In this document: piece after piece, positions 14,939 through 24,475 of the stretch
Layout: the number at the start of each line of letters is the position of its first letter
Position numbering within the stretch: the stretch's first letter is position 1
Assembly: GCA_021405325.1 (NCBI GenBank)
Contig: QWII01000068.1
Coordinates: forward strand, 1-52,217
Direction of reading: 5' to 3'
DNA from: Caldilinea sp. CFX5
GTDB lineage: Bacteria > Chloroflexota > Anaerolineae > Caldilineales > Caldilineaceae
Length of the DNA stretch: 52,217 nucleotides
Notes under the pieces: model-generated
The model's input: only the letters and a program-made list of their open reading frames with translations
Databases searched by the model: none
What the model was told of the DNA's origin: nothing
Made by a program: the position numbers and the translations under genes

Positions 14939-17900
14939 TCATCCCTTCCGCCACGTAAAGCGGAAAGTCGCCCCGGCGCCGGGACCGGACTCGACCGTGA
15001 TCGTCCCGCCCTGGCTTTCGATGGACTTTTTAACAATGGCCAACCCTATGCCGCTGCCTTCAACTTTGTCGCGCGGTTGTAGCGTTTGGAAGACCTCGAA
15101 GATGCGGGCGTGAAACTGCGGCTCGATGCCCGGCCCGTCGTCACGGATGACAAACTCGATCCAGTCACCCCAGTCATAGGCGGCAAGGTGGACATGCCCA
15201 TCGGCGCGATTATGATGCTTGATGGCATTGTCGAGCAGGTTGCGCAACACCGTTTCCAGGGGAACACGCTGCGTGCGCAGGGTGGGGAGCGGTTCGGCCA
15301 CAGTGATGGTAAAGTCCGCCGACGGTTGCAGGAGCGCAATCAGGTTTTGTAGCAGCGCTTTGAGATCGACCACCTCGGGCGCGTATTGTTGGCGCCCCAC
15401 GCGCGAATAGATCAACAGATCATCCAGCAATTTCTCCATACGCCGCACTCGCCCCTGCAACTTTGCCAGATGTTCCCGCGATGGTTCCGGCAGAAGCGCG
15501 CCGGCATCCTCCTTGATCCACTGCGACAGGTTATCAATGGCGCGCAAGGGAGATTTGAGATCATGGGAGGCCACGTAGGCGAACTTGTCCAGTTCGCGAT
15601 TGCTACGTTCCAGTTCGCGATTTTTCTGCTCTAACTCCTGGGTGCGTTCAGCAACGCGCTGTCCCAACGTGGCATTAAGTTCTTGTAATTCACGCTCTTG
15701 TCGCTTGCGTTCGGTGATCTCCTCGGCCACAACGTTGATGCCGATGATGGCGCCATCGCTGTCATGAAGCGGGAACATGTGTTCAAGCCAGGTGCGCTCC
15801 ACACCCGGTTGCGCCGGCGTTTTACCTTGCAATTCCAAGTTGAGCATCGGTTCGTCATCGGCCAGGATCATGCGCAGAATGGGTTCGACGGTGGGCGCCA
15901 ATTCGGGCAGCAGTTCGCGTACCGACCGCCCCAGGTGGGCCTGCACCGGGAAGCCGTTGATCTCCGCCAGCCGTTCGTTGATGCGCACCCAACGCAAGTC
16001 GCGATCCAGTACACAGAGGCCAATCGGCGCGCTGTCATAGATCGCTTCCAACTCGGCCAGGCGCTGGCGGGCGGTCTCCTCACTCTTTTGCAGAACCTGT
16101 TGCCCCTGCTGCACCTGGGCCAGCAAGGTTTTTGTCTCTTGAAAGAGGCGCCGATTTTCGACAGCCAGCCAGGCTCGTTCGGCAACCGTTTGGATCAGGC
16201 CGATTTCGGTGTCTGTCCACTGCCGGGGCTGATGATCGCTGACGATCAGAGTGGCTGTCCACTGTCCATTGCGCAAGAGGGGCGCCGAGACCATGGCCCG
16301 AATTTGGGTCGGTGCATAGCGCGCCGGGTTGCCGGTTGCCGCCACAGCTTCGGGCGGAATGTTAGTCAGCACCACCAACCGGCCCGCTTCATGGGCGGCC
16401 ACATGGTGCGGTTCAAATTCGGCCATTGGGTAGATGCCGGCTAAGGAGGGGAGCGCCGGGTGGTGATAGTTACGATGCACGATCAACCGCGCCTGTTGGC
16501 GATCAACTTCGGTAAAGAAGCTACGGGACACGACCAGAAATTCGCCCAGCGTCTGGGCAACCCGCCAGAGTAATTCGTCAGGCTCCTGGATGCCCACCAT
16601 CATTTCGCCCAAATCGGCCAGAAAGTGCTGTTCCGCTTCACGGCGCTTGGCTTCGGTAATATCCTGGGTGACGCCGATGATGCGCACGCCTTGCCCATTT
16701 TCATCTTGCACCATTTGGGCATGGCCGGCGATCCAGTGCAGGCTGCCGTTTGGGTGGCAAACCCGTAGTTGTTCGGCAAAGCGGGGCGCGCCGGCCAGCA
16801 ATTGAGCGATGGCCTGTTGGTAACGGTCGCGATCCGCCGGGTGCAGTAGGGCCAGAAAGGCCGCCTGGTTCGGCCCATGGCCGGCGGGGTCGGGGTCCAA
16901 GCCAAAGAGGCGGAAATTTTGCGCTGACCAAATGGCCTGGTCGCTCTGCGGGTGCCACTCCCACGCCCCCATCTGCGCCGCTTCCAGGGCCAGACGCAAC
17001 CGTTCCTCGCCGGCGCGCAAGGCTTCTTCCATCCGTTTCCGTTCCGTAATGTCAATCGCCAGAATATAACAACCGGTGACCCGGCCATCGCGATCCCGGC
17101 GGGGCCGATAGGTGGTCATGATCTCCAGCGGTGCGCCTTGGGCCGTGGTGAGCCGATTCTCAAAAGTGACCGTTTCGCCGGCCAACGCTCGCTGTAAGTT
17201 GGGGCGCGCCACCCGGTAGGCATTCCCGCCCCCCAACACCGCCGGCAATGATTGGCCGATCACCTGCTTTGGTTCCAGCCCCAGCCAACGCTGATAGTTC
17301 TGGTTGAGCATTTCATATTCGCCCCGCGCATTCACCACGCTGATCAGGCCCGGCACATTGTCGGTGATCTGACGCAATTGCTCTTCGCTGGCGCGCAGCG
17401 CTTCTTCTACCCGCTTGCGCTCGGTGATATTGTTAAAGAGCAAGGCGATCCGTGGGCTGTTGGGGCCGCCCACGCGAAAGGCGTAGACATCAAACCAGCG
17501 GCCCTGGGCCGCTGACCCTTCGACAAAGCGACGTGATTCACCGCTGCGGGCGATGTTGCCATAGATCTCCACCCAGCGCTGTTCCAGGTTGGGCGCCAGT
17601 TCCCGCGCCGTTTTGCTCACAGCGTCGGTCAACCCGGTAAAGCGGGCAAAGGCGGGGTTTACCTCCAAGAAACGGTAATCGACCGGGTGATCGGCGGCGT
17701 CAAAGATCATCTCCAGGACACAGAAGCCCTCGTCCATGCTCTCGAAAAGGTTGCGGTAACGCTCTTCTGAACGGCGCAACGCCTCCTCGGCCTCTTTTTG
17801 TTCAGTCACGTCGATGGCCGCCAGCAGGGCGCGCACGGGACGGTTAACGCCATCAGCACTGGAGGCAAAGAAAACTTGCTTGCGCACCCGCAACCAGCGC

Positions 17901-18967
17901 GTCGCGCCATCGGGCCGGACAATGCGATGCTCCATCGCAAACCAACCGGGGCCGGTCGGGTCGAGGGCGCCGTCAATACGGCGGAAAAGTTCGGCGCGGT
18001 CGGCGGGGTGGAAGCGCGCGTGAATCGTGGCACGGGGGACGGCTCCCGTGTCCGCCGGCAGCCCGAAGAGCGTGGCCGTCTCCGGGCTGAGCTGGATCTG
18101 GTTGGTGGCGTAGTCAACTTCAGCAATCGCCAGACCGGCGACGGTGATTCCCAGCCGTTGCCGCTCCTCACTGGCGCGCAGCGTTTCGGCCCACTGGTAG
18201 CTTTCGGTAATATCGCGCGAGGCCGCGATAAAGCGCACCGGGGCGCCCCGGTCATGGTTGACCACAGGATTGACGGCGGTGACAATCACGTCCCACCATT
18301 TGGGCGTCCCTTTGGCCGTAGGACAAAAGGCTTGAAAGCGACCCTGGCGCCCCGCGCGCGCGGCGGTGAGCGCGGCCTCAATCAAGCCGCTGCTCTCTGC
18401 CGGCCAGAGCGCAGTCCACAGTTGACCGGCCAGCGGGGTGAAATCGTCGATCTCCATTAAACAGCGACCGGGTGTATTCATCGACAGCAGACGGCCTTCG
18501 CCATCCAGCAGCTTGACACAGTCGGGGCTGCTTTCCAGCAACATCTGGCTAAAGGCGTGTTGTTCCGCCAATTGACGCATAAGCGCCACTTTATCGAGAG
18601 CATGATTCATCGCGCGCTGTACCGGGAGGGCCGCCACTTCGGTTTTGAGCAAAAAGTCGTGAACCCCTGCCGGCAAGGGGAATGCGGCATTGGCGTCATC
18701 AAGCAGGAGGATGATTGGATAAATATGGGGGGCCGCTTGTTGCACGATCTGTTGCAGCAGCGGCAACCCCTCACTATCGGCAACGGTATCGGCCAACAGC
18801 AGACAATCGGGCTGTTGCTGACGCAAGTGGGTCAGCGCTTGTGCACCATCGGCCGCTTCGATCACGCGATAATCGACGCTCGACGCCTGGCATAACGCCT
18901 GCCTGAGCGCAAGCCGCACTTCTTCCTGCTTATCAATCACCAGCACCGTGCGCTGTGGTTTATTCAT
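14939..18967 (-). CDS. Multi-PAS/GAF sensor histidine kinase with N-terminal receiver-like domain
   Basis: A 1342-residue soluble kinase with no clear membrane segments. Domains in order: receiver-like (about 5-125), five PAS domains (about 140-255, 268-385, 400-515, 530-645, 655-775), GAF (about 790-950), PAS (about 970-1085), coiled coil, HisKA with the phospho-accepting His in FAYVASHDLKSPLRA, and HATPase_c with N (LLDNAIKHH), G1 (DDGPGIE) and G2 (GSGIGLAIV) boxes. The receiver looks degenerate: the acidic pair reads IDK and the expected Asp position reads LLLAD, with Asp one residue off, though Lys in FLLK is kept. No response regulator lies beside it, so its partner is elsewhere. PAS domains suggest redox, light or ligand sensing in the cytoplasm. 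Confidence 0.92.
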   Translation of the reverse strand: MNKPQRTVLVIDKQEEVRLALRQALCQASSVDYRVIEAADGAQALTHLRQQQPDCLLLADTVADSEGLPLLQQIVQQAAPHIYPIILLLDDANAAFPLPAGVHDFLLKTEVAALPVQRAMNHALDKVALMRQLAEQHAFSQMLLESSPDCVKLLDGEGRLLSMNTPGRCLMEIDDFTPLAGQLWTALWPAESSGLIEAALTAARAGRQGRFQAFCPTAKGTPKWWDVIVTAVNPVVNHDRGAPVRFIAASRDITESYQWAETLRASEERQRLGITVAGLAIAEVDYATNQIQLSPETATLFGLPADTGAVPRATIHARFHPADRAELFRRIDGALDPTGPGWFAMEHRIVRPDGATRWLRVRKQVFFASSADGVNRPVRALLAAIDVTEQKEAEEALRRSEERYRNLFESMDEGFCVLEMIFDAADHPVDYRFLEVNPAFARFTGLTDAVSKTARELAPNLEQRWVEIYGNIARSGESRRFVEGSAAQGRWFDVYAFRVGGPNSPRIALLFNNITERKRVEEALRASEEQLRQITDNVPGLISVVNARGEYEMLNQNYQRWLGLEPKQVIGQSLPAVLGGGNAYRVARPNLQRALAGETVTFENRLTTAQGAPLEIMTTYRPRRDRDGRVTGCYILAIDITERKRMEEALRAGEERLRLALEAAQMGAWEWHPQSDQAIWSAQNFRLFGLDPDPAGHGPNQAAFLALLHPADRDRYQQAIAQLLAGAPRFAEQLRVCHPNGSLHWIAGHAQMVQDENGQGVRIIGVTQDITEAKRREAEQHFLADLGEMMVGIQEPDELLWRVAQTLGEFLVVSRSFFTEVDRQQARLIVHRNYHHPALPSLAGIYPMAEFEPHHVAAHEAGRLVVLTNIPPEAVAATGNPARYAPTQIRAMVSAPLLRNGQWTATLIVSDHQPRQWTDTEIGLIQTVAERAWLAVENRRLFQETKTLLAQVQQGQQVLQKSEETARQRLAELEAIYDSAPIGLCVLDRDLRWVRINERLAEINGFPVQAHLGRSVRELLPELAPTVEPILRMILADDEPMLNLELQGKTPAQPGVERTWLEHMFPLHDSDGAIIGINVVAEEITERKRQERELQELNATLGQRVAERTQELEQKNRELERSNRELDKFAYVASHDLKSPLRAIDNLSQWIKEDAGALLPEPSREHLAKLQGRVRRMEKLLDDLLIYSRVGRQQYAPEVVDLKALLQNLIALLQPSADFTITVAEPLPTLRTQRVPLETVLRNLLDNAIKHHNRADGHVHLAAYDWGDWIEFVIRDDGPGIEPQFHARIFEVFQTLQPRDKVEGSGIGLAIVKKSIESQGGTITVESGPGAGATFRFTWRKG

Positions 18968-19266
18968 TGTCGCTTTTTACCAACTCGTTACACTGATAAG
19001 CAGTCGGCAAGATAAACAGGATGATCGGGTGAGGATGGCTCTGCACGCGCGCACCTCACCTTATCACCCTGCTCTATTGGGCGTTGCTCATCTTTCCTCG
19101 TTCGTCCTCCATAGTAATGGAAAGCAAGGAACATTGCAAGTTTTAGTAGAGAAGCGCTGTCATGTAAGTAGTACAACGTTCCGCCGATCATCTTTCCACA
19201 ATCTACCGCTTGCCTTACGGGTTAATTGCAGCTATGCTGTTGGCCAAGTAACGACCAACCCGCGCC

Positions 19267-19326
19267 CGCTGGTAGCCGGTCCGTGACCGGCGTCCCCAAA
19301 CGCCGGTCACGGACCGGCTACCAGCG
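19267..19326. repeat. Perfect inverted repeat, 26-bp arms
   Basis: Arms 19267-19292 and 19301-19326 match perfectly around an 8-base loop. It lies in the 443-base gap between the kinase start and comEC. Nothing else recognisable is in that gap. Position upstream of both genes argues for a palindromic repeat rather than a terminator. Confidence 0.85.
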
Positions 19327-19410
19327 GGGTTATACGAGCGGGCTTAGCAGTTACTTGGCGAAGGCATCTTCAAAGCAATCGCCAACCTAGTAGCAGAAGC
19401 TGACCAGTTT

Positions 19411-21951
19411 GTGACTCTTCTTTACCTGACCATTGCATATCTCTTGGGCCTTGCGCTTGGCCATTTCCTTTGGGTGATCAACAGCGGTGGCTGCCAGTTG
19501 CCGGGCCGGCTGTGGTGGCTACCCCTGGGGTTATTGCTGTTGACTCCCTGGTTGCACCGCTTGCCGCTTTTCCAACCCAAAGCCGTCGCGCCCTTGCGCT
19601 GGCCGGTGCGCGCCGGCTTTCCTGTGCCGCGCACTGGCCCATCGCCCGTATTGTTGCTGGCTCTTGCGCTTTGTTTGCTCCTGGGGTTTCTGCGTTATGC
19701 CGCGCAGCCGCTAACCCCTTGTTGGACGCCGGCCGATCTCGCCTATTATAATCTGCCGGCCGACCGCGCCTTTGATCGCGCCGCGCCCACCGTGACCATC
19801 AGCGGTTATGTGAGCAGCTACCCGCTGGTGGCCGATGCCAAGCAGCGTTTGCAAGTGGTCGCGACCACCATTACCATTGCCGGCGTTGAACGGGTGGTGG
19901 CCGGTGAACTGCGTCTCAACACGGGCGTGCGGCAGCGCTATGATTACGGGCAACCGGTGCGGGTGCAGGGACGCCTGGTCACGCCGCCGGAATTTACGGA
20001 CTTTTCCTACCGCGACTATCTGGCGCGCAAGGGGATTCACAGCTTGTTGTACGGCGCCCGCATCGAAACGCTGGCGGGCCCACCGACCGGCCACCCATTG
20101 CTACGCACCTTGTATGCCTTCCGCGCCCGTGGCGAACGCTTGCTCAATCGCCTGTTGCCGGAACCGTATGCGGCGCTGGCGAATGGTATGCTACTGGGTA
20201 TCGAAGCCGGCATTCCCGACACGTTGTATGAGCAATTCAACCTGACCGGCGTGAGCCACACCATTGTGATTTCGGGCAGCAATATCAGCATCTTGGCGGC
20301 GCTTTTGTTGGCGCTGGGGCAGCGGTTACTGGGGCGCCGCCGTGCGCTCTGGCCGACGCTCTGCGGCATTGGGGCGTATGCCTTGTTGGTAGGTGGCGAT
20401 GCCGCCGTGTCGCGCGCGGCATTGATGGGTGGTCTCTTTGTCACGGCCACGGCCATTGGTCGGCGCAGCACGGCCCTGGTCAGTCTGGCGGCGGCTTGTT
20501 GGGTGATCACCCTGGTCAACCCGTTGACCTTGTGGGATGTGGGCTTTCAACTGAGCAGCGCGGCCACGGCCGGGTTGATTCTATTTATGCCTGACCTCAC
20601 GGCCCGCTTTGAGCAATGGTGGACGCCGAAGGCAAAAGGTAATGCAGCGCTGACCATTACCCAACAGCTGATGAGCTTTCTGCGCACTCTGGCGGAAGAT
20701 GGTTTGCTCGTGACAATCGCCGCGAACATCACGACGTTGCCCCTGGTCATTTATTACTTTCAGCGCCTTTCCGCGGTTAGCCTCTTGACAAACTTCGCGG
20801 TCGCGCCCGTTCAACCTTATATTATGTTATGGGGCACGTTGGGCGTGGTGGCGGGGGCGCTGGGGTTGACCTGGCTGGCGTGGCTTTTGCTGTTGCTGCC
20901 CTGGTTGAGCCTGGTCTGGACGGTGGCCGTCGTCCAGTGGACAGCCGCACTGCCGGGAGCCAGCCTGGAAATCGCCAATTATGACCTGACCAGTCTCTTG
21001 CTCACCTATGGCGTGATTGCGCTCTGTTATTGGCGGTCAGCGCTGTCCGCCAGCCTGCAAGGGGGGAAGGTGTGGGTACGCACAACAGCTTTACCGCGCT
21101 TGGTGAGTTGGGGCGCGGCGGCGCTGCTGGCGGTGGGCGCACTCCTGCTATGGGCGGCCCTCCTGACCCAGCCGGATGGCCGGTTGCATGTCTACTTTCT
21201 GGACATTGGCCAGGGGGACGGGATTTTGATCCAAACGCCGTCGGGGCGCCAGGTGTTGATCGACGGCGGCGCCTCGCCGCAACGCCTCTTTAGCGAACTG
21301 GGCGCCGTCATGCCTTTTTGGGATCGTTCGCTGGATCTGCTCTTGATGACCCATCCGGATCTGGATCACATCGGCGCGCAAACCTTTGTCCCGGATCGTT
21401 TTAGCGTTACAACAGCGCTGGCGACAGCCGTTGGCGTCGCCCACCCTGATGCCGCCCAATGGCGGCAACAGATGGACGCCAACGGCGTCACCATTCAACA
21501 GCAGGCGCAGGGTGGCTGGTTGGAGCTGGGGGATGGCGTCGCCCTTTGGCTGCTCTGGCCGACCGCCAAGGGCTATCAAGGGGAAAATGGCGATAATGAA
21601 AATTCGCTGGTGGCCAAATTGGTCTATGGCGATTTTCACCTTTTGCTTACCGGCGACGCCGGCCTACCGGCGGAAACGGGCCTATTGACTGCCGGCGAAC
21701 CCATAGATGCGACGGTGCTAAAGGTTGGCCATCATGGCAGTAAGGGCAGTTCCAGCGCCGCTTTTGTCAATGCGGTTAATCCCCAAATTGCGGTCATTCA
21801 GGTCGGCGCCGAGAATGATTACGGCCATCCTCATCAGGAAATTTTAGATCGGTTGGCCGGGCGGCTGATTCTACGCAATGATCAACAAGGGCGTATTCAT
21901 CTTGCCAGTGATGGACAACGTCTGTGGCTAACGTATGAGAAAGAGAAATAA
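19411..21951 (+). CDS. comEC: ComEC/Rec2 DNA-uptake channel protein
   Basis: An 846-residue protein with the three-part ComEC layout: an N-terminal membrane/OB-like DUF4131 region (about 1-220), a multi-pass competence domain (about 240-530), and a metallo-beta-lactamase-like domain (about 590-840) with the metal motif THPDLDHIGA (about 646), TGDAG and VGHHGSKGS. ComEC moves single-stranded DNA across the inner membrane in natural transformation, and the MBL domain is thought to be a nuclease. The frame opens at GTG 19411, without a strong ribosome-binding site, so the start is uncertain. No comEA or other competence gene is beside it. Confidence 0.9.
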   Translation: MTLLYLTIAYLLGLALGHFLWVINSGGCQLPGRLWWLPLGLLLLTPWLHRLPLFQPKAVAPLRWPVRAGFPVPRTGPSPVLLLALALCLLLGFLRYAAQPLTPCWTPADLAYYNLPADRAFDRAAPTVTISGYVSSYPLVADAKQRLQVVATTITIAGVERVVAGELRLNTGVRQRYDYGQPVRVQGRLVTPPEFTDFSYRDYLARKGIHSLLYGARIETLAGPPTGHPLLRTLYAFRARGERLLNRLLPEPYAALANGMLLGIEAGIPDTLYEQFNLTGVSHTIVISGSNISILAALLLALGQRLLGRRRALWPTLCGIGAYALLVGGDAAVSRAALMGGLFVTATAIGRRSTALVSLAAACWVITLVNPLTLWDVGFQLSSAATAGLILFMPDLTARFEQWWTPKAKGNAALTITQQLMSFLRTLAEDGLLVTIAANITTLPLVIYYFQRLSAVSLLTNFAVAPVQPYIMLWGTLGVVAGALGLTWLAWLLLLLPWLSLVWTVAVVQWTAALPGASLEIANYDLTSLLLTYGVIALCYWRSALSASLQGGKVWVRTTALPRLVSWGAAALLAVGALLLWAALLTQPDGRLHVYFLDIGQGDGILIQTPSGRQVLIDGGASPQRLFSELGAVMPFWDRSLDLLLMTHPDLDHIGAQTFVPDRFSVTTALATAVGVAHPDAAQWRQQMDANGVTIQQQAQGGWLELGDGVALWLLWPTAKGYQGENGDNENSLVAKLVYGDFHLLLTGDAGLPAETGLLTAGEPIDATVLKVGHHGSKGSSSAAFVNAVNPQIAVIQVGAENDYGHPHQEILDRLAGRLILRNDQQGRIHLASDGQRLWLTYEKEK

Positions 21952-22030
21952 AGGAGAATTTGTTAATTCCGGGGTTGGCTATTTGGCAAAATTGCAAAAA
22001 TTGACTATGATTTGAGCATTTCAACAAAAC

Positions 22031-22052
22031 TATAATTTTCCAAAAAAGGTGG
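22031..22052 (+). promoter_or_regulatory. -10 box and ribosome-binding site of the small AT-hook-like gene
   Basis: TATAAT at 22031-22036 sits in an AT-rich stretch with no good -35 at 17 bases. AAGGTGG at 22046-22052 is a ribosome-binding site nine bases before the ATG at 22062. Confidence 0.4.
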
Positions 22053-22061
22053 TTAAAATTC

Positions 22062-22316
22062 ATGGACACAAAACAATTAAAAGATTTCCTCCGCCAAATG
22101 GCAACCCTCAAATCCCCGGATAAATCCGCCGATTTTAATGCCGGCGTGGATGCGGCGATGAACATCGTCAACACGGTTGTGCAAGAAGCGTCCGATCGCG
22201 AACGAATGCGGCAATTGGAGACGGAACTTGCCCAGTTACGCAGCAAATATGTCAACACCGATGTGCTGCCGAAGAAACGCGGTCGCAAACCAAAGGCAGC
22301 CAGCGTCACGGAATAA
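22062..22316 (+). CDS. Small coiled-coil protein with AT-hook-like tail
   Basis: An 84-residue acidic/helical protein. Residues about 5-65 form amphipathic helices with heptad spacing (MRQLETELAQLRSKY), likely a coiled coil. The C-terminus carries KKRGRKPKAA, which contains the RGRKP core of an AT-hook that binds the minor groove of AT-rich DNA. It has its own -10 box and ribosome-binding site and ends before a terminator hairpin. I do not recognise a named family. It may be a small nucleoid-type or accessory DNA-binding protein; the link with comEC is only positional. Confidence 0.65.
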   Translation: MDTKQLKDFLRQMATLKSPDKSADFNAGVDAAMNIVNTVVQEASDRERMRQLETELAQLRSKYVNTDVLPKKRGRKPKAASVTE

Positions 22317-22414
22317 GCAATACCGCGATCGATGACGTTCATCGGCAGCAGGTTGGATCACGGAAGCATCTGAAAAAAGCCGCGCCCAGATGCCGAGCGG
22401 TTCAGAAGGAATAA

Positions 22415-22451
22415 CAAAAAGCCAGGCTATCAAGTCGAGCCTGGCTTTTTG
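22415..22451. terminator. Bidirectional terminator hairpin
   Basis: Arms CAAAAAGCCAGGCT (22415-22428) and AGCCTGGCTTTTTG (22438-22451) pair perfectly with a 9-base loop and T runs on both strands. It ends transcripts of the AT-hook-like gene (plus) and the OB-fold gene (minus). Confidence 0.85.
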
Positions 22452-22479
22452 TGAAACAGAAGAATGTTTTACGCTTTGG

Positions 22480-22857
22480 TTACGGTATTTCGTGTAAAAT
22501 CGGTCGGAATTTGTAACCGTAAATAATCTGTCCTTCAGCCCCATCTTCGCGTAATTTGCGCGTCACCATTTCGACCGGCATACCAATGGTGACAGCGTTA
22601 TGATCGACATCGGTCAATTGGGCAGTGACCATTGGCCCTTCCGCCAATTTAACAAGCGCCACTACATAAGGTTTCTGCTCTTCAAAGCCCTGCGGTACAT
22701 TGTACATGAGCGTATAGCTATATACTTCACCGCGACCACTTAAGTTACGGGTAATTTGTTCAGGCGCCGGCACTGACGCGGCTGGGGGTTGATTCACAAC
22801 CAGTGCGTCCGGTATAACGGTTGTTATTGCCGCCTGCGCCGTTATTTGCTCTGTCAT
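22480..22857 (-). CDS. DUF35-type OB-fold protein
   Basis: A 125-residue protein whose region from about 40 onward matches the OB-fold half of DUF35 (ChsH2-like) proteins: the strand pattern GEVYSYTLMYNVPQGFEEQKPYVVALVKL, then VTAQLTDVD and VTIGMPVEM, ending in GYKFRPI. DUF35 proteins support thiolases, HMG-CoA synthase and related acyl-CoA enzymes by tethering partners and CoA substrates. The zinc-ribbon half normally fused to this domain is the separate upstream gene, overlapping by one base (TAATG). An N-terminal stretch of about 40 residues is low in complexity and probably flexible. Confidence 0.75.
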   Translation of the reverse strand: MTEQITAQAAITTVIPDALVVNQPPAASVPAPEQITRNLSGRGEVYSYTLMYNVPQGFEEQKPYVVALVKLAEGPMVTAQLTDVDHNAVTIGMPVEMVTRKLREDGAEGQIIYGYKFRPILHEIP

Positions 22858-23081
22858 TAGTCATCTCCGGCCACGGCGACTTCAAGCGGCTGCCCAAGAT
22901 CGAAGACCATAAAGTAATTGTATTCCTCGCCATTACCCCCGGCTGTTTGGTTGGCGGCCGCATGGTTGCACTGCAGACATTGTTTCCGTGGTGGAAACAT
23001 CGTTGTGTTACAAGTCGGGCAGACTGCCCCTGCCAAGCTATAGCGTTGCTTCTTTGTTCGCCATACAGTTGGGATTGCCAT
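22857..23081 (-). CDS. DUF35-type zinc-ribbon protein
   Basis: A 74-residue protein with the DUF35 N-terminal signature: VWRTKKQRYSLAG, then C-P-T-C, the PPR motif (FPPRKQ) and C-L-Q-C, four Cys that bind zinc. After the ribbon comes EYNYFMVFDLG and a stop that overlaps the start of the OB-fold gene (TAATG). Together the two genes encode one normal DUF35 protein in two pieces, so they probably work as a complex. GAGGA lies ten bases before the ATG. No thiolase or HMG-CoA synthase gene is nearby, so partners must be elsewhere. Confidence 0.75.
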   Translation of the reverse strand: MAIPTVWRTKKQRYSLAGAVCPTCNTTMFPPRKQCLQCNHAAANQTAGGNGEEYNYFMVFDLGQPLEVAVAGDD

Positions 23082-23510
23082 TGTTACTTATCCTCGATGA
23101 ATTGAACTTACCATTTATAGGTTAAACAAAATTTGTACAAGACATAGATATATCTTGAACAATTTGGGTTATACGCCAATGATGATACCAGATTAGGGCT
23201 TTCAATTCCTACCTACTCCACCAATTGGGGCGCTTGAGAGCTTTTGACAGCTTCTTTCTGCCAATCTCCATTCTGTTTTTCAATAGAAAGCAGATCATTT
23301 TGCGGCTTGCAAAAGTATAGCATTGCCTTCAAGTCCCCGGTATAGGATATTTGATGTAAGTATGTTTGCCTTATTGTAATTGTTTCTTGCGAGTGCAACA
23401 TTCTGCCTATTCATTCGTAAGAATAAGTATGGTACAATACATAAGCAGAGCATAACGCACTTATTATCAACTTCATTCAGGGTAAACCTGAAACAAAGGA
23501 GCCAATCCGT
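23082..23510. other. AT-richer intergenic region, no gene seen
   Basis: This 429-base gap is richer in A/T than its surroundings. A 62-codon minus-strand frame (23213-23401) has no ribosome-binding site or family resemblance. TACAAT at 23433-23438 is a possible -10 for the downstream Yip1-like gene. Confidence 0.5.
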
Positions 23511-24158
23511 ATGGACGTGAACGCAACACTACAAACCTGGATCAATGTGCTGACTCATCCTGGCGAAGCGACCTTTGCCGAAGAACAGACCAAGCCGCAA
23601 GCCAATTTTACCACAGCCATTATCTGGATGGTGATCACTGGTGTGATCAGTGGTATTGCCGGGTGGCTATCTTTCACCATCCTAGGCGGGGCCGGCGGGA
23701 TGATGGCGATGGTCGACCAGATGAATTTGCCGCCGGAAGTGGCGGAACAGATGCGCCAGATGTTTGCCAGCGGGGTGATGGGGGGCGCCGGTTTTTCAGC
23801 GATTATCACAACACCGCTCTTTTTCTTTATCGGTGCAGCAATTTTCTATCTTATCGGTCGAATGCTAGGCGGCAGTGGGGATTTGGGGCGCTATAGTTAC
23901 TTGCTGGCCTCGTTCCAGGCGCCGATTGGCATTCTCAGCGCTTTGTTGAATCTTGTGCCGATGTTGGGCGCCTGTATCTCCGCCATTCTTGCAATTTATA
24001 GTCTGGTGTTGACCTATTTTGCCACCAAGGTTGGCCTCAATCTGAGTAGCGGCAAAGCCATCGCCGTGATTTTGATTCCGGTGATTTTGTTCTTCCTGCT
24101 AATCTTCTGTTTTGCTTTTGCCATTGCCGGTCTGTTTATGTCAATACAAAACCAATAA
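23511..24158 (+). CDS. Yip1-domain membrane protein
   Basis: A 215-residue integral membrane protein with the bacterial Yip1 layout: an N-terminal soluble segment starting with a short helix (TWINVLTHPGEATFAEE, the W-x-x-V-L-x-x-P pattern), then about five membrane segments. The segment YLIGRMLGGSGDLGRYSYLLASFQAPIGIL fits the conserved core. Function in bacteria is unknown. AAAGGAG lies ten bases upstream of the ATG. Confidence 0.75.
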   Translation: MDVNATLQTWINVLTHPGEATFAEEQTKPQANFTTAIIWMVITGVISGIAGWLSFTILGGAGGMMAMVDQMNLPPEVAEQMRQMFASGVMGGAGFSAIITTPLFFFIGAAIFYLIGRMLGGSGDLGRYSYLLASFQAPIGILSALLNLVPMLGACISAILAIYSLVLTYFATKVGLNLSSGKAIAVILIPVILFFLLIFCFAFAIAGLFMSIQNQ

Positions 24159-24174
24159 CAGACAAGCGCAGACC

Positions 24175-24372
24175 ATGCGGACCCAATCGACCCTTTTGCA
24201 CGCCCGCAGCCGTTACCATGAATGGCAGGGCGTCAGCCCGCTTTCACTCAAATCGTTTTATGGCGGCGCGGCGCACTATACCGTGGCCGGTGGTCGCTAT
24301 CGGATCGATGATGCTTGTTATTTACTCTTCAATGCGGGGCAGGAGTATGCCATCACTTCAGAATTGCCATGA
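24175..24372 (+). pseudogene. Truncated AraC-family regulator (sensor-domain fragment)
   Basis: A 65-codon frame resembling the start of AraC-family regulators with an N-terminal cupin: SRYHEWQGVSPLSLKSFYGGAAHYTVAGGRYRIDD, then CYLLFNAGQEYAI. The rest of the sensor domain and the helix-turn-helix domain are missing; the frame stops at 24370-24372, and no continuation appears in other frames before the VOC gene. It starts 16 bases after the Yip1-like gene. Most likely a decayed regulator left by a deletion. Confidence 0.65.
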
Positions 24373-24475
24373 AAAAAGTGATTTTGAAGAAGCAATAGGG
24401 CCGCTGTGGGTGTATAATTAGGCTCGATTTGCGCAACTTGAACAACAATTTCTTTTGCATAAATGGAGCCAACCC

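Noticed and set aside
23213..23401. 62-codon minus-strand ORF
   Set aside because: No ribosome-binding site, no recognisable fold, AT-rich intergenic position.
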